Of a DNA stretch of 64,000 bases, positions 1 through 9,450 are shown piece by piece (the first letter of the stretch is position 1; every line of letters starts with the position of its first letter). Both the position numbers and the translations under genes were made by a program. The stretch is from Marinobacter koreensis. Lineage in GTDB: Bacteria; Pseudomonadota; Gammaproteobacteria; Pseudomonadales; Oleiphilaceae. The stretch covers positions 186,001 through 250,000 of the forward strand of contig NZ_JAKZAJ010000006.1 in the NCBI RefSeq assembly GCF_023156285.1, read 5' to 3'. The notes under the pieces are model-generated. The model saw nothing but the letters and a program-made list of their open reading frames with translations, did no database searches and was not told the origin of the DNA.

Positions 1-2
1 CG

Positions 3-557
3 GGAATCAGTTGCCCGGTAAAGGTGAGTTGCGAAGGACAGCACTTCCGGGAGCCGATGCTGGTCACCCACCGGGGGCTGAGTGGCCCGGCCATGCTCCA
101 GATTTCCAGCTACTGGCACCCCGGCGACAGCCTCGACATCAACCTGCTACCGGCCTGCCAGATACAGGACGACCTGATGGCCCTTCGCCGGGACAAACCA
201 CAGTCCACTGTCGTACATTACCTGAATCAGCACCTTCCGAAACGGTTTGCGCAGGCATTCAATGAGCTATCCGGCTGGGCCGGCCCCCTGCAATCCTTCA
301 AGAACGCAGACATCGAACAGGTCGCCCGCACGCTGGGAGACTGGGTCATCAAGCCGTCAGGGACGGAGGGCTACCGAACCGCGGAGGTTACGCTGGGAGG
401 CGTGGACACACGCCAGCTGTCGTCGAAAACCATGGCCGTCCTGAACCGGCCCGATCTCTACTTCATCGGCGAAGTGGTGGATGTCACCGGGCATCTGGGC
501 GGCCACAACTTCCAGTGGGCCTGGGCTTCGGCTGTGGCGGCCGGGAACGACGCCTGA
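3..557 (+). CDS. BaiN/HI0933-family FAD-dependent oxidoreductase, C-terminal part (5' end outside window)
   Basis: The reading frame is open from the first bases of the window, so only about the last 184 residues are present and the GTG at 24 is not a true start. The fragment carries the segment THRGLSGPAMLQISSYW and the C-terminal block LYFIGEVVDVTGHLGGHNFQWAW, both typical of the HI0933/BaiN (YhiN) flavoprotein family. The second block closes the FAD site. Members are cytosolic flavoproteins, often annotated as aminoacetone oxidase-like; their physiological substrate is generally not settled, so I assign no reaction. It ends 20 bp before the stop of cfa on the other strand, so the two genes converge. 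Confidence 0.85.
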   Translation, partial: GISCPVKVSCEGQHFREPMLVTHRGLSGPAMLQISSYWHPGDSLDINLLPACQIQDDLMALRRDKPQSTVVHYLNQHLPKRFAQAFNELSGWAGPLQSFKNADIEQVARTLGDWVIKPSGTEGYRTAEVTLGGVDTRQLSSKTMAVLNRPDLYFIGEVVDVTGHLGGHNFQWAWASAVAAGNDA

Positions 558-577
558 GTCAGCGGCAATGGCCCAAC

Positions 578-1741
578 TCAGCTGACCCGGCGATACCCAC
601 CCTCAAGGCCATTCCGGGACAGCACCCATTGCCATAGCTGGAGATCGCGGGCCCGGAACGCGCCGGCGCAGGACAGCAGGTAATAGCGCCACATCCGGTA
701 GAAGCGCTCACCAAGCTGCTCCCGGAAGCGGGGCCAGGCGCTGTTGAAGTTGTCGTACCATGCCATGAGTGTCCGGTCGTAATCCGCACCGAAGTTATGG
801 AGATCTTCCACGACGAAACGGCCATCCACCGCTTCGCCGACCTGAGCCAATGACGGAATCTCGCCGTTCGGGAAGATGTACTTATCGATCCACGGGTCCG
901 ATCCCGGAGAGCGTTCGTGGCTGCCAATCGTGTGCAACAGGAACAGGCCATCCTCTTTCAGGCAGCGGTGCGCCACATCCATGAATGTCCGGTAGTTCTT
1001 GTGCCCCACATGCTCGAACATGCCGACACTGACCACCCGGTCGAAGGGCTCGTCCACTTCCCGGTAATCCTGCAACCGGAACTCCAGCGGAATGCCCCGA
1101 TAACGCTCGCGGGCCCAGGCGGTCTGCGCTTCTGAAATGGTGACACCCACGCACTCAACGCCGTAGTGTTCCGCCGCGTAACTCATGAAACTGCCCCAGC
1201 CGCATCCGATATCGAGCACCCGCATCCCGGGCTCTAGCCGCAGCTTGCGGCAAATCAGGTCCAGCTTGGCCTCCTGCGCCTCCGCCAGGTTATCCGCCTC
1301 ACGCCAGTAGCCACAGGTATAGGTCATGCGAGGGTCCAGCATGGCGCCATAGAATTCATTGCCCAAATCATAATGCTGCTCGCCAACCTGCCAGGCACGG
1401 CGATCGGTCTGGCGATTGAACAGTCGGGCTTTCAGCATGTGCAAAATCAGTCGGGCGGGACGGACTTTGTGTTGCAGTCCCGCCCGAAGAAGACGGTGGA
1501 AGAATTCATCAAGGCGGTCGCAGTCCCAGGCGCCTTCCATGTAGGTCTCGCCAAGGCCCAGATTGCCCCGGCCGAAAACGCGTTCAGCCACGCCCGGCTT
1601 GTTGAGCCGGATGTCCCAGGGACGGTGCCCACCCAGACGGATACCGGCTTCTGTGAGCAATTCTGCCATGTACCTTTCAGACGCCGGCATGCGGGTGTCG
1701 CCGCTGCGCGCGGTTCGGTGATTGGAAGCGATGTCAGTCAA
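578..1741 (-). CDS. cfa: Cyclopropane-fatty-acyl-phospholipid synthase
   Basis: 387 residues, close to the E. coli enzyme length. It transfers a methylene group from SAM to unsaturated acyl chains of membrane phospholipids, at the inner face of the membrane. Visible motifs are HYDLGNEFY (123-131), the SAM loop VLDIGCGWGS (175-184), Cys143, Glu243 and His270, and Tyr321 in the HNFGADYDRT segment. These correspond to the bicarbonate and active-site residues known for Cfa. The first codon is TTG at 1741, chosen because a strong GGAGGGG lies about 6-8 bases upstream; the next ATG (1690) has only a weak site. Monocistronic, divergent from nothing close by; about 150 bp separate it from the upstream usp gene. 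Confidence 0.95.
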   Translation of the reverse strand: MTDIASNHRTARSGDTRMPASERYMAELLTEAGIRLGGHRPWDIRLNKPGVAERVFGRGNLGLGETYMEGAWDCDRLDEFFHRLLRAGLQHKVRPARLILHMLKARLFNRQTDRRAWQVGEQHYDLGNEFYGAMLDPRMTYTCGYWREADNLAEAQEAKLDLICRKLRLEPGMRVLDIGCGWGSFMSYAAEHYGVECVGVTISEAQTAWARERYRGIPLEFRLQDYREVDEPFDRVVSVGMFEHVGHKNYRTFMDVAHRCLKEDGLFLLHTIGSHERSPGSDPWIDKYIFPNGEIPSLAQVGEAVDGRFVVEDLHNFGADYDRTLMAWYDNFNSAWPRFREQLGERFYRMWRYYLLSCAGAFRARDLQLWQWVLSRNGLEGGYRRVS

Positions 1742-1859
1742 ATCGGCCCCTCCCCTTCGAAATCAAGGAAAGCGATACAGGCGTCAAAACAGACGGCCTT
1801 CATCCTAAACATAGACGATTGTGACGGCAGGCGGGGTTGAAACTGTCAATCGAATCAAT

Positions 1860-1882
1860 AGCCGGAGCATTAGGCCCCGGCT
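1860..1882 (-). terminator. Possible terminator hairpin after the usp gene
   Basis: Inverted repeat AGCCGG/CCGGCT with partial inner pairing, starting about 12 bases past the usp stop. There is no clear T-run on the minus strand, so termination is only a possibility. Confidence 0.35.
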
Positions 1883-1893
1883 ACCGGAAAGTA

Positions 1894-2745
1894 TCAGCGG
1901 AGGATGACCAGAGGCTTATGGGCGGTCTTGAGCATGGTCGTTGTGGTGCTGCCCACCAGGAACTGACGGATGCGGGAATGGCCATAGGCCCCCATCACCA
2001 GGATATCGATGTCGTGTTCTTCCTGGTACTCATGCAACGCCGGCTCGACATCACCGGCCCGGATGGCCAGGGTGATCTCGGAATCCAGCTCCGAAAGCAT
2101 TTTCTTCGCCCGATTCAGCTGTTCCCACCGATCGTTGGTATCCGGCCCGACCATAACAAGATGGAGTGGCATGCCCTTCAGAACCGGGCTGCCCGCCAGC
2201 AGTTCCACCCCCCGGAAAGCGGTGGGGCTGCCGTCAAACGCCAGCATGGCGCTTTTCGGCGCCGTGTATTCATCGGGCACCAGCAGAATCGGCCGATGCA
2301 CACTCCGGATCACGGTCTCCAGCTGGCTGCCAATGTGGACATCGCGGTCAGAACTGCTCTCACCGTGGAGCCCCATCACCAGCAGGCGAGTCTGGTTTTC
2401 GAGGGCAAGCAGTGATTCGGTCAGCGTGTCGTGGCGCTGCCGTTGGATGACGTCCTCTACACCGGCCTCCCTCACGCGACGCTCGGCCTCATCCAGCATG
2501 TGGTGGCCGTGTTCCAGGGCCAGCTTGGCACGCCGGCGATCCAGCTCGGCCAGTTCGTCCAATAACTGTTCACGGCTCCCCAGTCCAATACTGCCCGCCA
2601 GATCCGGTTCCGCCGGATAGCGCTCCTCATCAAGAACATGGAGCAACAGCAATGGCGTCGCCATCTGCCGGCTCGCCCAGGCTGCGTAATCGCAAACCGC
2701 CGGAGCGGCACGGGATCCATCGATACAGGCAACTACTCGCAACAT
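1894..2745 (-). CDS. Tandem universal stress protein (two UspA domains)
   Basis: About 283 residues made of two consecutive Usp folds. The first starts MLRVVACIDGS; the second contains PKSAMLAFDGSPTA and ends with VMGAYGHSRIRQFLVGSTTT, the G-x2-G-x9-G(S/T) nucleotide-binding loop. The corresponding loop of domain 1 (VMGLHGESSSDRDVHIGSQLETVI) is also recognisable. I chose the ATG at 2745 because GAGG precedes it closely. An upstream in-frame start at 2817 would overlap the sulP stop by four bases and add a low-complexity Asn/His-rich stretch. It follows sulP on the same strand and is probably co-transcribed, a pairing seen often in marine gammaproteobacteria. Cytosolic stress role is known for the family; the ligand here is inferred. 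Confidence 0.9.
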   Translation of the reverse strand: MLRVVACIDGSRAAPAVCDYAAWASRQMATPLLLLHVLDEERYPAEPDLAGSIGLGSREQLLDELAELDRRRAKLALEHGHHMLDEAERRVREAGVEDVIQRQRHDTLTESLLALENQTRLLVMGLHGESSSDRDVHIGSQLETVIRSVHRPILLVPDEYTAPKSAMLAFDGSPTAFRGVELLAGSPVLKGMPLHLVMVGPDTNDRWEQLNRAKKMLSELDSEITLAIRAGDVEPALHEYQEEHDIDILVMGAYGHSRIRQFLVGSTTTTMLKTAHKPLVILR

Positions 2746-2813
2746 CTTTTCCTCGCCCTGGTGGTTGTTATTATGGCTTTCAACGGTGTTGTTCGTCGTT
2801 TCTCCGGCCATGA

Positions 2814-4301
2814 TCAATGCCCCATCAGCTGGTCGACAGCATCCGGTTTATCGTGCACGCCAAACCGATCGACAATGGTGGCGCTGGCCTCGTTCAGACC
2901 GATAACCTCGACATCAGCCCCTTCCCGCCGGAACTTGATGACCGCCTTATCCAGCGCACCTACCGCCGTTATATCCCAGAAATGGGCCCGGTTAAGATCA
3001 ATAACCACCTTATCCACTGCTTCCTTGAAGTCAAAGGAATCAATGAATTTTTCAGAGGAACTGAAGAATACCTGGCCGACCACCCGATAAGTCCGGGTGT
3101 CGCCGCGTTCGTCCAGCTCCGAGGTCACCATCATGTAGTGACCAACCTTGTTGGCAAAGAACAGTGACGCGAGCAGGACGCCGGTCAACACGCCAAAGGC
3201 CAGGTTGTGGGTAGCCACAACAACGATCACGGTAACCACCATTACGATATTGGTGGACAGTGGATGCTGCCGCAGGTTGAGAATGGATTCCCAGGAGAAA
3301 GTACCAATCGATACCATGATCATCACGGCGACCAGCGCTGCCATGGGAATCTGAACCAGCAAATCGTCGAGCACCAGCACCATGATCAGCAGGAAGACAC
3401 CGGCGGTGAGCGTGGACAAACGCGTGCGCCCGCCGGACTTCACGTTGATGATGGACTGGCCGATCATGGCGCATCCGGCCATGCCGCCAAGCAGGCCGGC
3501 ACCGATATTGGCAATGCCCTGCCCCTTGCACTCGCGGTTGCGATCGCTCGTGGTGTCCGTCAGGTCGTCCACGATGGTGGATGTCATCATCGATTCCAGC
3601 AGGCCAACCACCGCCAGTCCCAGAGAATAAGGCAGGATAATCATCAGGGTGTCCAGATTCAGGGGTACCTCCGGCCACAGGAACACGGGCAAGGCATCCG
3701 GTAATTCACCCATATCTCCGACGGTGCGGATATCCAGCCCCAGGAATACGCTGACTGCCGTCATGGAGACAATGCAGACCAGGGGCGACGGGATCAGCCG
3801 ACCGATCACCGGGACCAGCGGGAACAGATAGATAATGCACAGACCTGCTGCCGTCATACCGTAGACATGCCAGGTCACGTTGGTCAGCTCCGGAAGCTGG
3901 GCCATGAAAATCAGGATCGCGAGGGCATTCACGAAACCCGTGACCACCGAACGGGACACAAACCGCATCAGCCCGCCCAGCTTCAGCGTCCCTGCCAGGA
4001 TCTGGAACACGCCAGTCAGCAGAGTGGCCGCCAACAGATACTGCAGGCCATGCTCCTTGACCAGTGTCACCATCAGCAGCGCCATGGCACCGGTTGCGGC
4101 CGAGATCATGCCCGGACGACCACCAACGAAGGCAATCACCACTGCGATACAGAAGGACGCGTACAACCCCACCTTGGGATCGACGCCAGCAATGATGGAA
4201 AAAGCGATGGCCTCGGGGATCAGCGCAAGGGCCACAACGATTCCGGCGAGCACGTCGCCTCGGATATTGGAAAACCAGTTGGCTTTAAGGGCATTCACCA
4301 T
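2814..4301 (-). CDS. SulP-family inorganic anion transporter with STAS domain
   Basis: 495 residues. The N-terminal part opens with the SulP signature region around [27 protein letters not shown] and [19 protein letters not shown], followed by multiple hydrophobic helices. The last ~100 residues form a cytoplasmic STAS domain (about 390-490, including [20 protein letters not shown]). Family members carry sulfate, bicarbonate or other anions. The substrate cannot be read from the sequence, though bicarbonate or sulfate are the usual candidates. First gene of a likely sulP-usp operon. Confidence 0.92.
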   Translation of the reverse strand: MVNALKANWFSNIRGDVLAGIVVALALIPEAIAFSIIAGVDPKVGLYASFCIAVVIAFVGGRPGMISAATGAMALLMVTLVKEHGLQYLLAATLLTGVFQILAGTLKLGGLMRFVSRSVVTGFVNALAILIFMAQLPELTNVTWHVYGMTAAGLCIIYLFPLVPVIGRLIPSPLVCIVSMTAVSVFLGLDIRTVGDMGELPDALPVFLWPEVPLNLDTLMIILPYSLGLAVVGLLESMMTSTIVDDLTDTTSDRNRECKGQGIANIGAGLLGGMAGCAMIGQSIINVKSGGRTRLSTLTAGVFLLIMVLVLDDLLVQIPMAALVAVMIMVSIGTFSWESILNLRQHPLSTNIVMVVTVIVVVATHNLAFGVLTGVLLASLFFANKVGHYMMVTSELDERGDTRTYRVVGQVFFSSSEKFIDSFDFKEAVDKVVIDLNRAHFWDITAVGALDKAVIKFRREGADVEVIGLNEASATIVDRFGVHDKPDAVDQLMGH

Positions 4302-4484
4302 AAAAATGCGTGTCCAGTTAAATTAATTGCAGCGAAAACATGGGGGCCAGCCCCGTGATGGGAGCGGCGGAGGGCGTGTCTGCTAAAGGTCGAAAAAAGG
4401 CCGCGAAGCTTACCAGAAGCGGAGCCTTAAAGTAAGGATCGCCCCCGTCCCGGCTACCGGGCACATGGCTAAAGGAGGGGACAG

Positions 4485-4498
4485 AGGTTTGCAAACCT
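4485..4498. promoter_or_regulatory. 14-bp perfect palindrome in the sulP / mgtC-like divergent region
   Basis: AGGTTTGCAAACCT is a perfect palindrome lying 58 bp upstream of the start at 4556, in the 254-bp gap between two divergently transcribed membrane-protein genes. A dimeric regulator site is plausible; no protein is assigned. The rest of this gap shows no gene. Confidence 0.4.
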
Positions 4499-4555
4499 TT
4501 GGTTTTCCGTTAAAACTTCCAGTAAATCCTTCCGGACAGGAGTACCCGGCCCTCC

Positions 4556-5836
4556 ATGGACGACGTTGCCAGCCAGTTCATTGCCTCCAATCAGACCACC
4601 ATTGACCTGGCGGTTGCCCTCCTGCTGGGCGCCATTATTGGCATCGAACGTGGCTGGGACGCCCGGGAGCAGAAGTCGGGAGAGCGCATTGCGGGAATCC
4701 GGACCTTCGCACTGGTGGGGCTGCTGGGTGGCATATCCGCGGTGCTGGCCAGAGACATCACCGAGTGGGCCTTTCCCGTGTTACTGGTGTGCGTGGTCGC
4801 CATCGGCATCGTGGCCTTCAGCGAACGCCTCGAACACATCCGGAACTTCAGTATTACCGGTCTGGTCGGCCTGGTACTGACGTTCTGTTTCGGGGCCATT
4901 GCGGTGGCCGCAGATCCGGTGATGGCAACCGCAGGCGCGGTCGTGACCGCCATCATCCTCGACAACAAGCAGGAGATCCACGGCTGGGTCTACCGACTCA
5001 AGGCCCACGAGCTGGATGCGGCGCTCAAGCTGCTGCTGATCACGGTGGTCATGCTGCCGCTGCTGCCAAACGAGAAGATGGGCCCGGGGGGGGTGCTCAA
5101 TCCCCATGAGATCTGGTGGATGGTGGTGATGATTGCCTCCATCTCATTCGTCGGCTACTTCGCCATCCGGGTCGCCGGCACCCGGAAAGGCATTCTGTTC
5201 ACCAGTCTGTTTGCCGGCCTGAGCTCCTCCACCGCCCTGACGCTCCATTTCGCCAGGCAATCTGCCCGCACACCCGAGCTGAGTCCGCAGTTTGCCACGG
5301 GCATCCTGATTGCCTGCGGCACCATGTTTCCGCGTATTCTCGTCTATTGCTTCGTGATCAACCGGGAGCTGCTGCCCGTTCTGATATGGCCGGTTGCCAC
5401 CATGACACTCCTGCTCTATGGACCTGCACTTTATATCTGGCGAACCAACGCCGGCGCGTTACAGGTTTCCCAGCCGACACTCAACCAGAACCCACTGGAT
5501 CTCACGTCTGCGCTGCTCTTCGGCGGTTTACTGACCGCCATCCTGCTGTTGGGCGAATTTTTACAGAGCTGGCTCGGGGATGCCGGGATCTACGTGCTGG
5601 CAGCAAGTTCCGGTGTCGCTGACATTGACGCCATCACCCTGTCGCTGACCCGTATGTCCAACAATTCACTGAGTATGGATACCGCCGTCATCGGCATTGT
5701 CATCGCCGCCTCGGTCAACAACCTGGTGAAATCCGGGATGGCCTGGGGCATTGGTAATCGGCGCACCGGTGTGCTGGTGGCAGTACCGATGGTCATTTCC
5801 CTCGTAGCGGGCCTGGCCGTAGCCTGGTTCCAGTAG
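4556..5836 (+). CDS. MgtC/SapB and DUF4010 domain membrane protein
   Basis: 426 residues, nearly all hydrophobic. Residues about 15-150 match the MgtC/SapB N-terminal domain (LLLGAIIGIERGW ... GERIAGIRTFALVGLLGGISAVL). The remainder (about 170-420) matches the DUF4010 type of C-terminal domain with further membrane helices. MgtC-like proteins are linked to Mg2+ limitation and membrane potential; the role of the DUF4010 fusion is not known. The gene stands alone, divergent from sulP and convergent with alkB, whose stop is 3 bp away. Confidence 0.85.
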   Translation: MDDVASQFIASNQTTIDLAVALLLGAIIGIERGWDAREQKSGERIAGIRTFALVGLLGGISAVLARDITEWAFPVLLVCVVAIGIVAFSERLEHIRNFSITGLVGLVLTFCFGAIAVAADPVMATAGAVVTAIILDNKQEIHGWVYRLKAHELDAALKLLLITVVMLPLLPNEKMGPGGVLNPHEIWWMVVMIASISFVGYFAIRVAGTRKGILFTSLFAGLSSSTALTLHFARQSARTPELSPQFATGILIACGTMFPRILVYCFVINRELLPVLIWPVATMTLLLYGPALYIWRTNAGALQVSQPTLNQNPLDLTSALLFGGLLTAILLLGEFLQSWLGDAGIYVLAASSGVADIDAITLSLTRMSNNSLSMDTAVIGIVIAASVNNLVKSGMAWGIGNRRTGVLVAVPMVISLVAGLAVAWFQ

Positions 5837-5839
5837 TCC

Positions 5840-6490
5840 CTAACCGGCTTTCCGGAAGGTCAGGTTGTACCGGCAGTCGCCGGTCAACGGGTGGGCACCG
5901 CGCCTGAGCGTCAGAACACCATGATAATGGCGTCGCACCTTTCCACCCCAGACGATCACATCCCCATGCGAAAGCGGTAGCCGCATGGGCCGGTCGCTGC
6001 GCCGGGCCCCGCCGAACTGGAACACCACGGGAAGACCAAGCGAGACCGACACGATTGGCTGGCTGAAATCCTGTTCGTCGCGATCCTGATGCAATCCCAT
6101 TTTCGCGCCCGGGCGGTAGCGGTTGATCAGGCACGCATCCGGATTGAATTCCGGGAAACCGGCTGCCTCCGCCGCCCTCACGGCAAGCTCCCGGAAAATC
6201 CTCGGCATTTCAGGCCAGGGCTCGCCGGTCTGCGGATCATTCTGCGTATAGCGATAGCCCCGGCGATCGGTCACCCACCCCAGCTCGCCACAACACGTCA
6301 TTGCTGCGGACATGACGTGGCCACCGGGGGTTTCCATGTGGCGAAAAGCGGATTGACGGGCAACAGACTCAATCGCCGTCACCAGTGACTGGTCCGATTC
6401 CAGCGCAAACCTCCGCAACAAGACCACGCCCTCCGCCGGGGCCTCTTGTGCGTAACCGGGCTGGTCACTGTCGAACAGATCCAGGGTCAT
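5840..6490 (-). CDS. alkB: Alpha-ketoglutarate-dependent DNA repair dioxygenase AlkB
   Basis: 216 residues, the normal AlkB length. It oxidatively demethylates 1-methyladenine and 3-methylcytosine in DNA using Fe(II) and 2-oxoglutarate. The iron ligands are visible as His134 and Asp136 (HQDRDEQDF) and His190 (RRHYHG). The 2-oxoglutarate arginines lie in RYNLTFR (207-213). The ATG at 6490 is chosen because GGAGG lies nine bases upstream; the longer frame to 6559 lacks family similarity. No ada or other alkylation-repair gene is adjacent. Confidence 0.95.
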   Translation of the reverse strand: MTLDLFDSDQPGYAQEAPAEGVVLLRRFALESDQSLVTAIESVARQSAFRHMETPGGHVMSAAMTCCGELGWVTDRRGYRYTQNDPQTGEPWPEMPRIFRELAVRAAEAAGFPEFNPDACLINRYRPGAKMGLHQDRDEQDFSQPIVSVSLGLPVVFQFGGARRSDRPMRLPLSHGDVIVWGGKVRRHYHGVLTLRRGAHPLTGDCRYNLTFRKAG

Positions 6491-6571
6491 AGAATTCGAC
6501 CTCCCAATGCAGAGCGGAAAAACCCCTCCGGGCAGTCTACCCTTTGAGTAGGTTTTCACGAAGGATCAACA

Positions 6572-9400
6572 ATGTACGGTAAGCGCCAGCCGACACAGAT
6601 CTCCCTTGCCCTGCTGATCGCATTCACCATCACTGTCGGCATGCTGGTGCTTGCACTGATCCTGATTGGCCAGAGCTTCCGCGGCATGGAGACAGCCAAG
6701 GTCAGCGCGGCAAGCGCCACAGCAAAGCAACTGGCCATCAGCGTTGACGATCGCATCCATGCCATCACAGCGCCGCCCTCCACGGCGCTTGCGGTTCTCA
6801 GTCATGACCCACTGGCCCTGTCAAAAACGGACGAGCAGAGACTCCAGCGTCTGGGCATGCTCGCCGATATACTGCGTTCCAGCGATATCGTCAGTGCCGT
6901 TTACGTTGGTTGGGGCAACGGCGATTTCTTTCTGCTGCGCAAGATCCGCAGTTCCGGCACCCTGCAGTTTCCGGACGCGCCGCCGCCCGCGCGCTATCTG
7001 CTGCAATCGATCACCCGCAGCCAGGCCGGGATTGATGGCGAGTGGACGTTTTACGACGAACAGCTGCATCCGATATCCCGACTGCAGAAGCCGGACTACC
7101 AGTTCGACCCAAGGCAAAGACCCTGGTTCCTTGCGGCAACCCCGTCCAACAAGACGGAATTGTCGGATCCCTACGTGTTCTTCACCACGCACGAAACCGG
7201 CCTGACGCTCTCTCATCGAAGCGCGGCAGGTGGACCCGGCGCACCAACAGCGGTCTTCGGTATCGATGTCACGGTCAGCGATCTGAGCCAGCAGTTGTCG
7301 AAGCTGCGCCAGACGCCGGGCACCCGCATCGCGATCGTGAATGATGAGGGCACCCTGCTGGCGCATTCCGACGGCGCCAAGAAGCCGGATGCGCCAATCG
7401 CCACCGCACTCGACGGCCGTGGGGAAACCGTCGGTGACACGGCCGTCACCCACTTCAGTGCCCAGGGGCAGGAGTGGTATGGCTTCAGCGAGCCTCTCAA
7501 GGCACTGTCGAAAGAGAACCTGAGAATAGCCGTGGCGATTCCCGCGGACGAACTGCTGGCCGACGTTTGGGCGGCACTGGCCCGGCAAACCGTGATCGCA
7601 GGCGGGCTCGCCGTGCTTCTGCTGATCCTCGGCTGGTTTCTTGGTCGCCGGGTTGGCCGACCGCTGGAGAAGCTGACAGATCAGGTTGGCCAGCTATCCC
7701 GGTTCCGCTTCGATACGGCCGTCCGATCCGATTCCCACATCCGGGAGGCCCGTCAGTTGAGCGTTGCGCTGGATGACATGGCGAGTACCATCCACAGCTT
7801 CCAGAACATTGCCTCGGTCCTGAACCGTGGTCAGGATCTGAACCAGCTCCTGCGAGACATACTTGAGCAGATCGTCCAGATACTGGGACAGAAACGCGGA
7901 GGCATCTATCTGTTTGACCGACAGGAACGGCGACTGAATCTCGCCGTCGACACCCATTCGGCGCTTCCCGACAGCCTCCACGATCTGGACCCGGGGCTCG
8001 ACGACAATGACCTGATCCGTCATCTCCGTCAGCGTGTCAGTGGGCACCCGGTGTTCGCCATTCTCCGGAATCGCCAGAAAAAGCTGATCGGGGTGCTGGT
8101 CATTGAAATGGAACACGGTGAACACACGCATCTCAGCGACGACCTGATCGTGTTCGTGGACGAGATCGCCGGTTCCGCTGCCGTGGCTATCGAAACCCGG
8201 GAGCTGATCGAGAGCCAGCAAGCGCTTCTGGAAGGAATCATTCGGCTGGTGGCCAATGCCATTGATGCCAAGTCCCCCTATACCGGCGGACACTGCGAGC
8301 GCGTCCCCAAACTCGCCCAGATGATCCTCGATCAGGCGGAGGCCAGCACCCATGGTCCCTTTGCCAGTTTCAGCATGACCGATGAAGAACGTTACGAATT
8401 CCACCTTGCGGCGTGGCTGCATGATTGCGGCAAAATCACCAGCCCCGAGTATGTCGTGGACAAGGCCGTCAAGCTGGAAACCCTCTACAACCGCATTCAC
8501 GAAGTCCGGACCCGGTTCGAAGTGCTGTACCGGGATGCCGAGATCGATTATCTGAAGGCCCTTCGCGCGGGTGAAGATGCAGCGAGCGCCCGACAGCAAC
8601 GGGATGAGCGCCAGACGCAACTCCAGGTCGACTTTGCCTTCCTGGCGAATGCCAACAAGGGCGGTGAATCCATGAGTGACGCCGACCGTGAACGGGTACG
8701 GGCCATCGGCGATCAAACCTGGACACGCCATTTCAGCGATCGCCTCGGCCTCTCTTCAGACGAATATCAGCGCCTGAAGGAGGTGCCTGAACCGGACTTG
8801 CCCGCCGTGGAGCGGCTACTGTCAGACCGACCGGAACACCTTCACCCCTGGGGTGACCGTCGACCGCCCGTGGAACGGGACGATCCCCGGAACCGCTGGG
8901 GCTTTGACATGCGACTCCCCGAGTACGCCTACAACCTCGGAGAAATCCACAACCTGACCGTCGCCAAGGGCACACTGACCGATGAAGAGCGCTTCAAGAT
9001 CAACGAACACATTGTTCAGACCATCTGCATGCTTGATGCCCTCCCCCTGCCGGACCGCCTGGCCAATGTCCCGAGGCTTGCGGGCACCCACCATGAACGC
9101 ATGGATGGTGAGGGCTACCCCTGCAGGCTCAAGGGGGAAGATATGGGAATTCCCGAGCGAATCATGGCGGTCGCCGACGTGTTCGAGGCACTGACAGCAG
9201 TTGACCGGCCCTACAAGGATGGCAAGACGCTGACGGAATCCCTGACTATCATGGCTCGCATGGTGGACGACGGTCACATCGACCGGGACGTGTTCGAGCT
9301 GTTCCTCACCTCGGGCGCCTATCGTCACTATGCTGAACAACACCTGCGGCCAGAACAGCGGGATCAGGTGAATGAAAGCCTTTTCATGAATCGTGATTGA
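6572..9400 (+). CDS. HD-GYP c-di-GMP phosphodiesterase with Cache-like sensor, HAMP and GAF domains
   Basis: 942 residues. Order: TM helix (about 12-36), periplasmic Cache-like sensor (about 40-330, including FDPRQRPWFLAA), second TM helix (about 337-357), HAMP (360-410), GAF (about 415-555), then the HD-GYP domain. The catalytic signatures are intact: HDCGK (from His617) and HHERMDGEGYP (840-850). The two are separated by about 220 residues, far more than in RpfG-type domains, so a large insertion splits the fold. Expected to hydrolyse c-di-GMP at the inner membrane in response to a periplasmic ligand. One of three c-di-GMP genes within 8 kb. Confidence 0.92.
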   Translation: MYGKRQPTQISLALLIAFTITVGMLVLALILIGQSFRGMETAKVSAASATAKQLAISVDDRIHAITAPPSTALAVLSHDPLALSKTDEQRLQRLGMLADILRSSDIVSAVYVGWGNGDFFLLRKIRSSGTLQFPDAPPPARYLLQSITRSQAGIDGEWTFYDEQLHPISRLQKPDYQFDPRQRPWFLAATPSNKTELSDPYVFFTTHETGLTLSHRSAAGGPGAPTAVFGIDVTVSDLSQQLSKLRQTPGTRIAIVNDEGTLLAHSDGAKKPDAPIATALDGRGETVGDTAVTHFSAQGQEWYGFSEPLKALSKENLRIAVAIPADELLADVWAALARQTVIAGGLAVLLLILGWFLGRRVGRPLEKLTDQVGQLSRFRFDTAVRSDSHIREARQLSVALDDMASTIHSFQNIASVLNRGQDLNQLLRDILEQIVQILGQKRGGIYLFDRQERRLNLAVDTHSALPDSLHDLDPGLDDNDLIRHLRQRVSGHPVFAILRNRQKKLIGVLVIEMEHGEHTHLSDDLIVFVDEIAGSAAVAIETRELIESQQALLEGIIRLVANAIDAKSPYTGGHCERVPKLAQMILDQAEASTHGPFASFSMTDEERYEFHLAAWLHDCGKITSPEYVVDKAVKLETLYNRIHEVRTRFEVLYRDAEIDYLKALRAGEDAASARQQRDERQTQLQVDFAFLANANKGGESMSDADRERVRAIGDQTWTRHFSDRLGLSSDEYQRLKEVPEPDLPAVERLLSDRPEHLHPWGDRRPPVERDDPRNRWGFDMRLPEYAYNLGEIHNLTVAKGTLTDEERFKINEHIVQTICMLDALPLPDRLANVPRLAGTHHERMDGEGYPCRLKGEDMGIPERIMAVADVFEALTAVDRPYKDGKTLTESLTIMARMVDDGHIDRDVFELFLTSGAYRHYAEQHLRPEQRDQVNESLFMNRD

Positions 9401-9450
9401 AAAACCCGTATATTCTGAGGTCGTGTTTTCGCTGAACCAAGGACAACTTA

